The notes under the pieces: model-generated | What the model was told of the DNA's origin: nothing | The model's database searches: none | Seen by the model: only the letters and a program-made list of their open reading frames with translations | Assembly: GCA_947561585.1 (NCBI GenBank) | Contig: CANNZV010000506.1 | Span: forward strand, 248,001 to 312,000 | Length of the DNA stretch: 64,000 nucleotides | Reading direction: 5' to 3' | Source: Caprella mutica | Taxonomy: Eukaryota > Arthropoda > Malacostraca > Amphipoda > Caprellidae | Program-made: the position numbers and the translations under genes | Shown here: piece by piece, positions 25,147-36,261 of the stretch | How positions within the stretch are numbered: position 1 is the first letter of the stretch | Layout of the letters: each line of letters starts with the position of its first letter

Positions 25147-25634
25147 CACATCATTATAACACCTAAGGAAGGATGTATTTTCTATTCTGACGTCACAGTA
25201 ATTGCACTTTATATTTTTTGGCACATTTAATTGATTGGTTTTGTTTCCTGTCGTTTATCTTTTAATTTCTTTTTATATTCATCTCATTAATTTATCCCAT
25301 GTATCAATTGCTTTCTTTTCTTATAATTAATAATATAAAGCTTTTTATATCAATGTTATTCTTTCAAATATAAGTTTGTTCTTTTAAATTCATATCTGAA
25401 GCATATTAAAGTATAAATGAAAGAACTAGCAAAGATTAATGCGACTACTAATTATTTTACATCTTATATGCTTTATAAACAGTAATACAAATAACTACAT
25501 AAAACTGCATAGTAAATTATTATAGTTTGTAATAATATTAGAAAAATAGTATTGACAATGAATTTTTTTTTTTTGAAGAAAATAATTATTCAATCAATAA
25601 TATTCAATACTATATCAACAGTTTTTCTTTGCCT
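25147..25634. other. AT-rich spacer
   Basis: Apart from TGACGTCA at about 25190, a CRE/AP-1-like palindrome, nothing stands out. Confidence 0.5.
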
Positions 25635-25803
25635 AATATTGTAAGATCATTGTGATAATATTGTTACAATATTTCTGATATTGTAAAAACAATGCTAATA
25701 TTGTTAAACAATTCCCAATATTGTTAAAACATTGGTAACATTGTTACAACTGTCCCAATATTGTTAAAACGTTACTAATATTGTAACAACATTGGATTAA
25801 TAT
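25635..25803. repeat. Degenerate ~20-bp repeat (AATATTGTTAAAACATT)
   Basis: Eight or so degenerate units built on CAATATTGTTAAAACATT; AATATTGTTA and its inverse alternate. Confidence 0.7.
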
Positions 25804-27139
25804 TCCCCACTCCCTTGCTATCTATACATTCCAGCAATATCTTTCTCTAACCATTTTCCCAGTGTTTGATATATTACTAACTAACTAAGGAGATTCTTGC
25901 GAATGTTTTCTGTGTCAAATACCTACGCTACCGTATGACGGATAACTGCCGTAGCAATTCTCCCATGTCCTTTGTCCTATCTCCTATATTGGATGTCACG
26001 CTGTCAGTGTGAGTGATATCATGCTTAGCTGATTACGCCTAGCGTGATTATACCGCATTCTAATGGATTTTATTCATTCTGATTTACTTTTTACCTACTA
26101 TAATTAATTTTATTCATTTTCCTATAATTAATAATTCATATAAATCTTCTTTGATTGTTCAAAAACATCGTCTTTTTAATAATTTATTTTTATTTTTCAT
26201 TAAAGTTGACATCATCAAAATATCAGTCAATACAAGCTATGCATTATCCCGCATAGCTTGACAATATTATACCTGCATATAGCTTTCATAATATACTCCC
26301 CCCCCCCCCTATCTATCATCTCAACAACCACACATCCCCACCCATCTTTTCCCACGAGTCAACCACTGCCTCCTCTGTACTGAGTCTTGACTCACTGACT
26401 CATAATTAAATGGTTTAACAGTTATAGACATATGGTGCTAAGATATCTAGGTGAGGGGTTAGACTTAACACCTTAAAACTCTTTGCTTTCTTCTCTATAC
26501 TGGATAAAAGAATATCCATTGTAGAATTTTATTACCACATTCAAGATTTCATTGAAATGAATGGTCTATTCATTTTTCCTTTGATAATAATAGACCTTTT
26601 CTCTATTTAAATCTTTAAACACATTACAAAATGTATTTTCAAATAAGTGCAATGTTTGAGTTTTAAATATAATCGTCTTAAAAATATCATACAAAAATAC
26701 ATGAATAATAGAAATAGTATCTCACTAAAAACAAATAAATACATTCCATTTTCACATGCATTACATTAAAATAACAACTGTTCTTCTTGTTATTGCACAT
26801 AACAAATCAGTGAGTCTGTAAATAAACAGCAGTACATAACAGACACATATTCGGAAGATGTTTTTCCCGATTCAAATCACATTGAAAACTTTTTTCTGTT
26901 TTGATGTTATCACATTGACCCGGTGTGCTTGGTTCACTTTTCGAACACTGTCGGTATGACCAAAACTTTTGCTAGTTGATCAATACGAACTTTGGTTTGT
27001 GTAGTTGTTGTTGTTGTGAAATGGATATGTAAACTAATGGGAGATGTATTGGGGGAATGTTATGGTGGGCCATAGAAAATTGGAAAGTGAAAATCCCTTA
27101 ATCCATAAGTTTATGAAATATGAAATATAATTATAAACT
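25804..27139. other. Unique intronic sequence
   Basis: A 12-base C run lies at 26298-26309. Near-inverted TACAAGCTATGC and GCATAGCTTG lie at about 26232 and 26252. A single copy of the minisatellite core TTATGGTGGGCCATAGAA lies at 27060. No gene is seen. Confidence 0.5.
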
Positions 27140-27538
27140 AGCGCAAAAGCAGCGCTGCACGCTATCTCTCTCAGCGATAAATCAGCGCTACATGCAGCCT
27201 CTTAGCGCTAAGTCAGCGATACATGCAGCACCTTAGCGCTAAGTCAGCGCTACACGCAGCACCTTAGCGCCAAATCAGCGCTGTACCTCTTAGCGCCAAA
27301 TCAGTGCCACACGCTATCTCTCTTAGCGCCAAATCAGCGCCACACGCTATCTCTCCTAGCGCCAAATCAGCGCCACACGCTATCTCTCTTAGCGCCAAAT
27401 CAGCGCTACACGCAGCCTCTTAGCACAAAATCAGCGCCACACGCTATCTCTCTCAGCGCCAAATCAGCGCTACACGCAGCCTCTTAGCACAAAATCAGCG
27501 CCACACGCTATCTCTCTTAGCGCCAAATCAGCGCTACA
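27140..27538. repeat. ~32-bp GC-rich minisatellite with mixed sub-types
   Basis: About a dozen units combine AGCGCCAAATCAGCGCCACA with CGCTATCTCTCTT or CGCAGCCTCTT. The two spacer types alternate, and a longer unit (GCAGCCTCTTAGCACAAAAT) occurs twice at about 80-bp spacing. It is much richer in CpG and GCGC than anything near it. Confidence 0.9.
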
Positions 27539-27871
27539 CCTGCTTGCCGTAGGCTTCACCTGGACCAGAACTAATAAACAAACAAACAGACGCACGCGCG
27601 TAAGTACTATCACCACAATGGCACCTGGCAACAAAATAGTTACTGTGTTGAGTACTAAACTTTAGTGCTAATTAATCATCTTTTCACTCCTTTATTACAC
27701 CAACTATATCCTCTAAAAGAATATAGTCAGTAAAAACTATAAACTAAATGAATTTGCATTTAAAATAGTTAGGGTATATCTATTGTTTTAACGATGGTAC
27801 TCCGTAAGTTGTGAGTGTGTTTGTACAGTGGCAGGTGATGTGAAGCTACAGCTGCCTTAATGAGTGATACA
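27539..27871. other. Short unique stretch
   Basis: No gene is seen; (AAAC)n and CACGCGCG strings lie at about 27570-27600. Confidence 0.5.
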
Positions 27872-27963
27872 CTATCACCTATCACTTAGCATCTTACCCA
27901 TCACTGAGCATCTTACCTATCACTGAGCATTTTACCCATCACTGAGCATCTTACCTATCATTC
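27872..27963. repeat. 19-20 bp minisatellite
   Basis: Five copies of CACTGAGCATCTTACCTAT or its CCC variant. Confidence 0.85.
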
Positions 27964-28029
27964 ACAACATATAAATACTATTAATGATATATAACTTACA
28001 TGAATTTTTACGTAGGGCAATTCAAAATT

Positions 28030-28182
28030 CTATCACCGATAATACTATCGGTGACAGTTCCTTATCCGATAATACTACCACCGATATTTTTATCACAGCT
28101 AGTTCTATCGGTGATAGTACTAGTTCTTTCTCCGATAGTTCTACTATCTCTATCTATTATACCGATAGTACTATCACTTAAC
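28030..28182. repeat. Array of short palindromes (TATCACCGATA / TATCGGTGATA)
   Basis: The motif CTATCACCGATA alternates with its reverse complement TATCGGTGACAG or TATCGGTGATAG and with CCGATAGTACTATC strings. The result is a series of hairpins, for example 28033-28040 with 28047-28054. The open plus-strand frames across it are repeat artefacts. Confidence 0.8.
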
Positions 28183-28214
28183 ATTTTTGTTTGAGGATGA
28201 TGCATGAAATAATT

Positions 28215-28225
28215 CCCCCCCCCCC
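28215..28225. repeat. C11 homopolymer run
   Basis: Eleven consecutive C. This is one of several C runs of nine or more between 26.3 and 28.8 kb, all on the plus strand. Confidence 0.95.
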
Positions 28226-28440
28226 GTCTTCCTTTTCTTTTAATATGTTTTGCTTCATTGATTCCTTTATTGTCTTTTCTCCACCACTTCCTTTATCTCA
28301 TCTCTTTCATTGAACCAATTCGCAAAATTACAGAAGGGAAATGTCTGTAAAATAGACTCCACTAATTAGGAAGGTGATTATATTTGTTACCTTCGTAAAA
28401 TTGTAGAAGGTTATGTTCTTATCGGCATTATTTAATGTTA
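28226..28440. other. Unique spacer
   Basis: Pyrimidine-rich at first, then ordinary; no feature is seen. Confidence 0.4.
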
Positions 28441-28640
28441 TACATCATCTTGTTATTCGCTTAACTCAAAAGTATTCAACTAAATTGCCTGAAATTTGGT
28501 GAGACGATTGTTTATTAAACCAGCAACCGTTTGACTAGATTTTGGAAGCGATCAGGTCAAAGGTCATTTATTACTCAATGACCTTGACCGTTCTAGATTA
28601 CAGTGCGTTTGGTTTGAATGAATAGATATACCAATGGTTG
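28441..28640 (+). repeat. Dispersed repeat family C, copy 1
   Basis: It contains AACTCAAAAGTATTCAACTA then CCTGAAATTTGGTGAGACGATTG, followed by GGAAGCGATCAGGTCAAAGG and TCATTTATTACTCAATGACC. The same blocks recur at 43071-43270 with moderate divergence. The class is unknown. Confidence 0.75.
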
Positions 28641-28767
28641 AGATACAATTATTGTGATTATTGTGAATAATTATGATCATTGTGAATGGTTATGATCATT
28701 TGTATTATTATAGATAATAATAAATAACCACGCGTTTCTTCAGATCCACAAACCCTATTTTAATAGA

Positions 28768-28815
28768 CCCCCCCCCTATGCCCCCCCCCTATAACCCCCC
28801 CCCACCTTTCCCCCA
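28768..28815 (-). other. Strong candidate G-quadruplex / i-motif block
   Basis: Three runs of nine C (28768-28776, 28781-28789, 28795-28803) are separated by TATG and TATAA. A run of five C follows at about 28810. The minus strand carries four G tracts with short loops, and the plus strand could form an i-motif. Confidence 0.7.
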
Positions 28816-29861
28816 TTACCCTTTTCATGAACTCATTTGGCAAGAGTGTAAGTTTCTTCTCCCCATTGATTGTCCCTAACTTCCCTCCAACTGTTCACAT
28901 TTTATCTCCTTTTCACTAATGTACTAATTGGCTACAATTAAACTTCAAATTTCCATAAGAAATTCTTATGCCCTGAAAAATTAGTTTGTAATTCACAAAA
29001 TATTTGCTACTCCATTATCAGGAAATTTTTACAAAAATTAATTTTTTTTCAAATAATTACTTCAATTATTGTTTCAATAAGCAATAACCAAAAATACATA
29101 ATTAATATTACTTTTACTTTCATGATAATAATATATATGTTCAATTTAGCAAATACTTTACATATTTATAATTTTCACTTTAAGTTTTACCACATGTTTT
29201 AATAATATTAACTAATTTAAGTGAGTCATGTAGCAGCACCACTTTATACTACGGTAGAGCGTAAAGGTGCTAATTTTTACCGTAAATTACAGCTCGCCTC
29301 GCTAAGATTCATACCCAGCAAACATCCTAATATTGTTTAATATGCATGCTTCAAATGGATGCCAAATTAGCATATGCATTATATGAAGCTGTTATATTTT
29401 AGCAATTTAGCGATCTCGGCTGTTTCAGAGTGCTGTTATACAAATACGCATGCATTATATATGCATGAATATCATTAGCTCATGGATTTTATTATTGTCA
29501 TAAACTCCACGTAATATTAGTACCATGTTTGAAGCGTGATGAAATATATGCTAATTTTATGTTGCTCTGCCATATTTTACTCCTGTTATTGTTTGCACCA
29601 TTGGCAAAAACAGTGCCTTATTGAGGCAATGAGAAGGCCTTATCAACTCTAAAAAAACAATAACGTGACTAATTTTAACGTCATCAACACCTCAAGAAGA
29701 ATTATCTAGTATATTTTCCTTCACTGAATTAAGTTTCAGTTTGTTGACATGATCAGGCCTGCATTGCAATGTAGAGGTGGCAATGCAGTCATAAAAAGCT
29801 GCCAAGCTTCGCAAATGCATACCAAGAAGACCCTTCTTGTGTTATTGGCAATGGAAGTACT
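28816..29861. other. Unique stretch with an ATGCAT-rich block
   Basis: AT-rich to about 29220, then ordinary. 29335-29470 holds repeated ATGCAT strings (see findings). No gene is recognised. Confidence 0.5.
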
Positions 29862-30296
29862 GTGTCACTTTGTATCACAGATACACTCGATACGTTACTG
29901 AAGTGTCACTCTGTATCACAGATACACTCGATATGTTACTGGTGTGTCATTCTGTATCACGGATACACTCGATACGTTACTGAAGTGTCACTCTGTATCA
30001 CAGATACACTCGATATGTTACTGGTGTGTCATTCTGTATTACAGATACACTCGATACGTTACTGGTGTGTCATTCTGTATCACAGATACACTCGATATAT
30101 TACTGGAGTGTCATTCTGTATCACAGATACACTCGATACGTTACTGGAGTGTCACTTTGTATCACAGATACACTCGATACGTTACTGGTGTGTCACTCTT
30201 TATCACATATACACTCGGTACATTGACTGGTGTGTCACCCTGTATCACATGATATACCCTCGATACATTGACTGGTGTGTCACTCTGCATCATCTT
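29862..30296. repeat. 41-bp minisatellite, about 10.5 copies
   Basis: The unit is GTGTCACTCTGTATCACAGA plus TACACTCGATACGTTACTGGT; GTGTCAC recurs at 29862, 29903 and so on. A 41-bp period is not a multiple of three, yet all three plus frames stay open because the unit has no stops in any of them. The frames repeat the same peptides out of register and are not evidence of coding. Confidence 0.95.
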
Positions 30297-30565
30297 CCTA
30301 GTAACTATAAATTTCAATTTTATTTACAGTTTCCATGATATCATTCCTTCTTTTCAAAATTTATATATTTATAAATGATTTATAATCTAAATTTTCTACA
30401 AGTTTATTTTCTTTAAATTTGTTTATTTAGACAATGTTTTCACCAGAAACTGAAACTTCAGTTCCTTAGAAACCTGGTGTTTTTTCACTTCAAACCCACG
30501 CCATTCTTTTCTAGTACCTTTTTCTCCAAGACCATGAATTTCTCTATAATTTCATCCCACACTAT
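30297..30565. other. Spacer between two large arrays
   Basis: AT-rich to 30440, then pyrimidine-rich sequence that grades into the next array. No gene is seen. Confidence 0.4.
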
Positions 30566-31458
30566 GCCTTTTTACAGTGCCTTTTCACAGTGCCTTTTCA
30601 GCATACACTATGCATTTTCAAAAGTGCCTTTTCACCACACACCATGCCTTTTCACAGTGCCTTTTCACCACACACCATGCCTTTTCACAGTGCCTTTTCA
30701 CCACACACCATGCCTTTTCACAGTGCCTTTTCACTACACACCTTGTCTTTTCACAGTGCTTTTTCCACACACACCATGTCTTTTCACAGTGCCTTTTCAC
30801 CACAAACCATGCCTTTTCACAGTGCCTTTTCACTACACACCATGTCTTTTCACAGTGCCTTTTCCCCACACACCATGTCTTTTCACAGTGCCTTTTCACT
30901 ACACACCATGTCTTTTCACAGTGCCTTTTCACTACACACCATGTCTTTTCACAGTGCCTTTTCACTACACACCTTGCCTTTTCGCAGTGCCTTTTCAACC
31001 AAACACCATGTCTTTTCACAGTGCCTTTTCACCACAAACCATGCCTTTTCACAGTGCCTTTTCAACCAAACACCATGTCTTTTCACAGTGCCTTTTCAAC
31101 CAAACACCATGCCTTTTCACAGTGCCTTTTCACCACAAACCATGCCTTTTCACAGTGCCTTTTCACTACACACCATGTCTTTTCACAGTGCCTTTTCCCC
31201 ACACACCATGTCTTTTCACAGTGCCTTTTCACTACACACCATGTCTTTTCACAGTGCCTTTTCACTACACACCATGTCTTTTCACAGTGCCTTTTCACTA
31301 CACACCGTGCCTTTTCGCAGTCCCTTTTCAACCAAACACACCATGCATTTTCTATGACCCTTTCACCCCCACACCATTTAGTGCCTTTTCATCCACACCA
31401 TTTAGTGCCTTTTCACGCCACACCATTTAGTGCCTTTTCGCGCCACACCACAGTGCCT
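30566..31458. repeat. 33-bp minisatellite, about 26 copies, with internal duplication
   Basis: The unit is ACACCATGCCTTTTCACAGT plus GCCTTTTCACCAC. Copies are near perfect to about 31330 and degenerate beyond. A run of six or seven variant units (including CCCCACACACC, TTCGCAGT and CAACCAAACACC types) at about 30790-31000 recurs in the same order at about 31130-31340. A block of about 340 bp was therefore duplicated or converted. The period is a multiple of three, so frames of up to 325 codons arise on the plus strand and shorter ones on the minus strand, all repeat artefacts. Confidence 0.95.
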
Positions 31459-31932
31459 TTTCAGAGGGTATGCAACTATGCATGCAGTGCTAAGAATGAG
31501 TCCCAGACTGGCCTTTATTGCCCACAGAGACGGAATATCAATGCATGGCTATAATATCTGCAATATTTTCCCTAGCCGCTACTTTCGATGGGATGCACCT
31601 AATGTAATTACTCACACTAACTTTTGCTGTGCCAATTCTTTTTCCTTCTTCTTATAATGTTATTGTATATCAATAATGTTCACCATTAAAATTTCATGCG
31701 GTGACTTCAAGATCAATCCTAAGTCTTTTTTAAATTTATCTATAATTGTTTATGGTCCTATAATGGACCTATCATGTTTTTATTTAATTAGAACTCATTT
31801 ACCTTGAAATACATTCGATTTTTATTCAATCAAAAATTTTAATTGAAAACAAAACATTTTATTATTATGCATCAATTAAAAAACATCTCTCTTTAAATGC
31901 AATATGCCTAATATTTTCCTTCTCTATTTCAG
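31459..31932. other. Unique intronic sequence up to a candidate recursive splice site
   Basis: Ordinary then AT-rich. It ends in the polypyrimidine tract TTTTCCTTCTCTATTTCAG. Confidence 0.5.
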
Positions 31933-31959
31933 GTACGTTGTTTTCATTCCATTGAAACA
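31933..31959 (+). other. Candidate recursive splice site with a 27-nt RS-type exon
   Basis: TATTTTCCTTCTCTATTTCAG is followed at once by GTACGT, so a good acceptor is fused to a regenerated donor. Twenty-seven bases later another strong donor, GTGAGTAG, begins at 31960. In the phase left by exon 1 this 27-nt piece has an in-frame TGA. It would therefore be skipped as a ratchet point rather than coded. This is an inference from site form only. Confidence 0.3.
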
Positions 31960-34900
31960 GTGAGTAGTTCTATAGTCAGACTTTGTATTTATTTTTAATT
32001 AACGGTTTTAATGGAAGGAACTACTTGAACGGTTCAACAGCCTCGTGTATCATATGCTGGTATTGTCTGTTTTTGTGTTTACAATATTGCACAGTAACGA
32101 TATTGTGTCTTATTTATATGTTGTGGTTGTTTCTATATTGGAGTGTTTATTGTAATTCAATATAGTAATTAATATAATTACTGAAAAAGTTCATTTATTT
32201 GAGAGAAAGATCATATCTTTGATTCCGAATAAATGTTCAATTGCAAGGAGTTTTTAGTTGAAATAAATAATGAAATCTCAGAGTTAATAATTCCTTACTA
32301 ATATCTTTCTGTTGATATAAGAAGCATTAAACTTAAAATTAACGAGAATAGATAAAGAATGCGAGAGAATCAATGTTATTATTTTCAGAAGATAACGGGA
32401 CTTTAAGATAGATAATAGATGAAGAAATCAATTATAAAAATACATTATAATAGTCTGTGAAAAATTATGATAGTATTTTGAAAGTTATTGGTAGTTTTCT
32501 TAGAATTAATATAGTTTATGATTTAAATCTTAGTATTTTAAAATTAAGATTTTTTTTGTAGAATAAATATACAGGCCAGGTTGTTTGGTGCTAATACCAT
32601 TTATCATAAATAATTTTAATAATAAATGAACGATTTATGTTTTTGATTATTAGAGGACCTTATATATTTCAATTAAGATATCATTCCACATAATAAAGTA
32701 CTCGAAGTGTTTGTTTTTTCTCATTTTAGAAGGTTATTTTATAACACATCCTATCTATCATTCCAATAGTACGATGGTACAGACCTGACACCTCTTTCAT
32801 GAATTCCAAACGGGATTCAAATCGACCCTCCATTGTGATTTTGACAGCTTCGAATGGCGTCTTTAATGAATATATTTAACGCCACACTCAGAAGGGCTCA
32901 TTGTTTACTTTTGACTCTTTTGTGGCAGTCAAATTGACTCGATGGCTTATTTTCCGACTGATTGGTCCTAGTCAACTGATTCTTGAAGTTCAGGAATTCT
33001 TAAGTCAGTGTGAGGACTTTTTCCATCCTGTTTGTTTCTAATTATCGGTGTCAGCCATGTGGATAATATATGCTACAAATGAACTCGAGGAATGTTCGAA
33101 TTAAAAGAAATATCCTTCGTTAAACTGCAATAATATTTATCAAAAACTTCTCGTTCAGTTATAATAATTATAGATCCAATTATAAATGTTACAGATTGCA
33201 TAGTGTTTTTATAGAGAATTGGTTGGCGGAATAAATTAAAATCATGATTGTTCATTATAGACACATGAGTATAAGAAATCCGATTACTCACTTGTTATAA
33301 TTGAAAGTATCTATTTTTCTTTTTTAATAATCAAGTAATATTCTCTATGTTTGAGAATAAATATTCGTATATTCATCCCTCTAATAAATAATTTCTATCA
33401 CAAGTTTTCCCTGAGTCTGAGCCACAATAAGGAGTTCTCTGGTGCAATTTCATGCATCTCAGCCACTTGAAAACTTTCAGTGACTGTTTGTATTTCGTGG
33501 CTAAGATATTTTCCGCCTTATATATTTCAAATTATCCTGCCTTTGATCGTCCCGCACTCTGATTGACAACTGCGTGTGGCGTGAAAAAGAGCCTTCCAAT
33601 TTCTCTCCCCGGAGGTCTTCCTAAGGATATTAGAACCAGAAGGCTCAGCCACTCATCCGAAAACTGGGATTTAGGCCATGACTAATTAATGTACAATTAT
33701 TCAGAAAGTTTGAGTTAGTTGAGTATTTCCAATGAATGGAAATGGTGTGAATAATCTCCGGGAAGAATTTAAATCTTTATTATGGAGACGCGGATTACTA
33801 TCTACATATTAGGAAGTTTGGAAACTGTATATTTATTATAGTTAAAAAAAACCTTGAACTTATTTCTCTTCAAGGTTATAATAGATTATTTGGCTTATTA
33901 CCAACATTTTGGAAAGTGTTAATTCTTTTTAAAGTATTTGAGCCGTCGCAAAAGCTAATGATGTTGCATGCCTCTACGCTAAGAATTGTGTTCATTGTAG
34001 CCTATTCTGTGCTCTCTCTAGAGCCAGAAACTGCCAATTAGGCCTCTGCTTTGCGGCCTATGATCATCACAGACAATAATTTGGCAAGCTTTTTCTTGAA
34101 TTTAGGACGTTTCTGGGACAGTGGGATTTATCTAATGTTCAGACGCAGTTCTGCCCACTAAATAATTATTGCAGTGCGAAAATTGTCTCCTAGGAATGGT
34201 TTAATGATGTAAAAGAATTATTATTAGTGAGAATTTTAGGATTGAGATTTTCTTAGTCAAAATATAGGAGTTAGAAAACAGCAAATTAGTCTCTACTGGT
34301 TTTCTCAAAGCTCTCTTTCTCATGACAATCTTTTGGGCTACTGTTAACAATACTACCATACCAATAATCTAATATATCTTTCCATAGAATAGGAATAACA
34401 GATGGGAAATTGTATAACTATTCCATATTATCAATATAGGTGTTGTCCTGGTTTTCTTGATGCCAGTTGCCCACCACTTCCACAGCCTCAAACCACACAC
34501 AAGTGTTTTATATCCGTTACAACGTTAAGGAAATCAATAGATGTTGGGATGAGAAGGATGTGAACGATCTACCTGTTTCTATCTACTAAGTCTACCCTGT
34601 AACATATTGCACTGTCTGCAAGGCAGTAGAAGTGGTGGTTAAAATAGCACGTAAAAATAGAATGTTATACGAGAGCATTTAATTATCTCTATTGCATATT
34701 AATGTACAGTAACTCAATGAATTAAAATGTAATTCATTTAACCCGATGATGACATTTAACTTTGTTAATGGTGGTGATAGGAATAGTGATAGGTTGCAAA
34801 TAATATCCTCATTACAGTGGCTCTTTATCCGCACTTTAGGGAATTTCAATATGTTGCTTAATTGGCTCTTGTTTTAATTTGATTAGCATGCTGGTGAGCA

Positions 34901-35420
34901 TAATATTATGAGTAGTGAATGTGCAATTAGTAAATTAGCAAACTGCATAATCTCCAGGATTTGCACTCGGATTATACGTCCAGTTAGTCAGTTTGAACTT
35001 AGTGTGTACTGGGTGTGTTTTGTTTGTGTATATGTTGTGAGCGTGTGTAGTGCGTGTGTACGTGTGTATGCTGCGTGTACATATGCGTGTGAATACAGGT
35101 GTGTTTCTGTACACAGTTGTGTATCCTTTTACTAGTTCTTAATTATATAAGATAGGAAGAAGTTAGTAATAAGAGAGATTATCTTCTGTTTCGAGTCTCA
35201 ATGTTAATTATTACTTTCTCTCTATTCAGGTTAATTATCTCTATTCATCTCTACTTGAATAGATTGAAAAATTAGACATTTGAAAACAGAGGTAACTATC
35301 GATTATTTTTGTATGACTCTAACATAATATAAAGTTTATCTACTCTTTTCCACTAGTGCAATAGCGACTGTTCCAATAGATAGTACTATCACAATACATA
35401 GATGTCATAATGATAGTAGT
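31960..35420. other. AT-rich then complex intronic stretch
   Basis: 31960-32740 is AT-rich. 32740-34200 is less AT-rich and non-repetitive, and could be regulatory. 35010-35120 is an imperfect TG-rich stretch that produces a short cysteine/valine-rich frame. No gene is recognised. Confidence 0.45.
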
Positions 35421-35510
35421 CTGCATATACTATGTCATACACTATGTCTTATAGGTAGTACTATGTCCTATACTATGTCTTATTGGTATACAGTACTATG
35501 TCCTATTGGC
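35421..35510. repeat. Degenerate TACTATGTC repeat
   Basis: Some six short units (ACTATGTCTTATAGGTAGT, ACTATGTCCTAT) with irregular spacing. Confidence 0.65.
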
Positions 35511-36108
35511 TCATCTATCTTGAGTCCTCATTAATACATCCCTATGAAATTCCTATCAGGATAACACCCCTTATTGTTCCCTATGAAAATAGCTGCCATT
35601 ATTAGCCCCAGTATATATTATCAACATATCCTGCGGGATACTTATAGCTTAATTATTCCTATACGTACACACTGCCAGTAAATGCCTTGTATTTATTCAA
35701 CAACAGTGAATCCAGAGCTAAGTAAACACCTGCATGTCTTAGATACACTAGCTAGCTGTTTGCTGTGATGCTTTACATACATTTAGTATACTGCATTAAA
35801 CTCTAGAAAAAGCATTGCATTAATTTAAAAAGATTGCACTGATATGCTATAAAGTCTTATTTCGTATCAATAGATTTATCCTATGCATGAATAAACTAAC
35901 CCGTTCAGATTGACATTTTCATTTAATTGTCTCTTTAATTTATAAAGAGTAGATTTAAATTGTTTATGTATCTTGTATTATGCAATATGTCGATGTTCTG
36001 CTTGTGGTAAAATGTATGAATGGAATGTATACGCTATATATAACGTGTATATTGTAATATTGCTTGCAGCATGCATGTAATACTTTTACGTATTCGCTCT
36101 TTTACATA
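35511..36108. other. Unique intronic sequence
   Basis: Ordinary AT-rich sequence with no recognised feature. Confidence 0.45.
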
Positions 36109-36261
36109 ATCTTCTATGGCCCCACCATAAGATGAAATAGTAACCCGTCTTAATCTTCTATGGCCCCACCAAAAGATGAAATAATGACCCGTCTCAATCT
36201 TTTATGGCCCCACCATAAGATGAAAAGTGTCCCCTCTCAATCTTCTATGGCCCCACCATAC
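36109..36261. repeat. 44-bp minisatellite related to the 1.6-3.1 kb arrays
   Basis: Three and a half copies of AATCTTCTATGGCCCCACCA plus TAAGATGAAATAGTAACCCGTCTT. The core CTTCTATGGCCCCACCATA is the reverse complement of the core of the 34-bp array at 2683-3076. Confidence 0.9.

Noticed and set aside
29862..30338. 158-codon frame with SLCITDTLDTLL repeats
   Set aside because: It is an artefact of a 41-bp minisatellite; the same peptides occur in all three plus frames.
30477..31554. Long plus-strand frames of 255-325 codons with TVPFHYTPCLF repeats
   Set aside because: A 33-bp minisatellite with no stops yields open frames in all three plus frames and also on the minus strand. The same composition continues where frames break, and no start context or splice sites support a gene.
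35010..35120. Cysteine/valine-rich short frame (VCFVCVYVVSVCSACVRVYAACTYAC)
   Set aside because: It is produced by an imperfect TG-rich microsatellite-like stretch, not by a cysteine-rich peptide gene.
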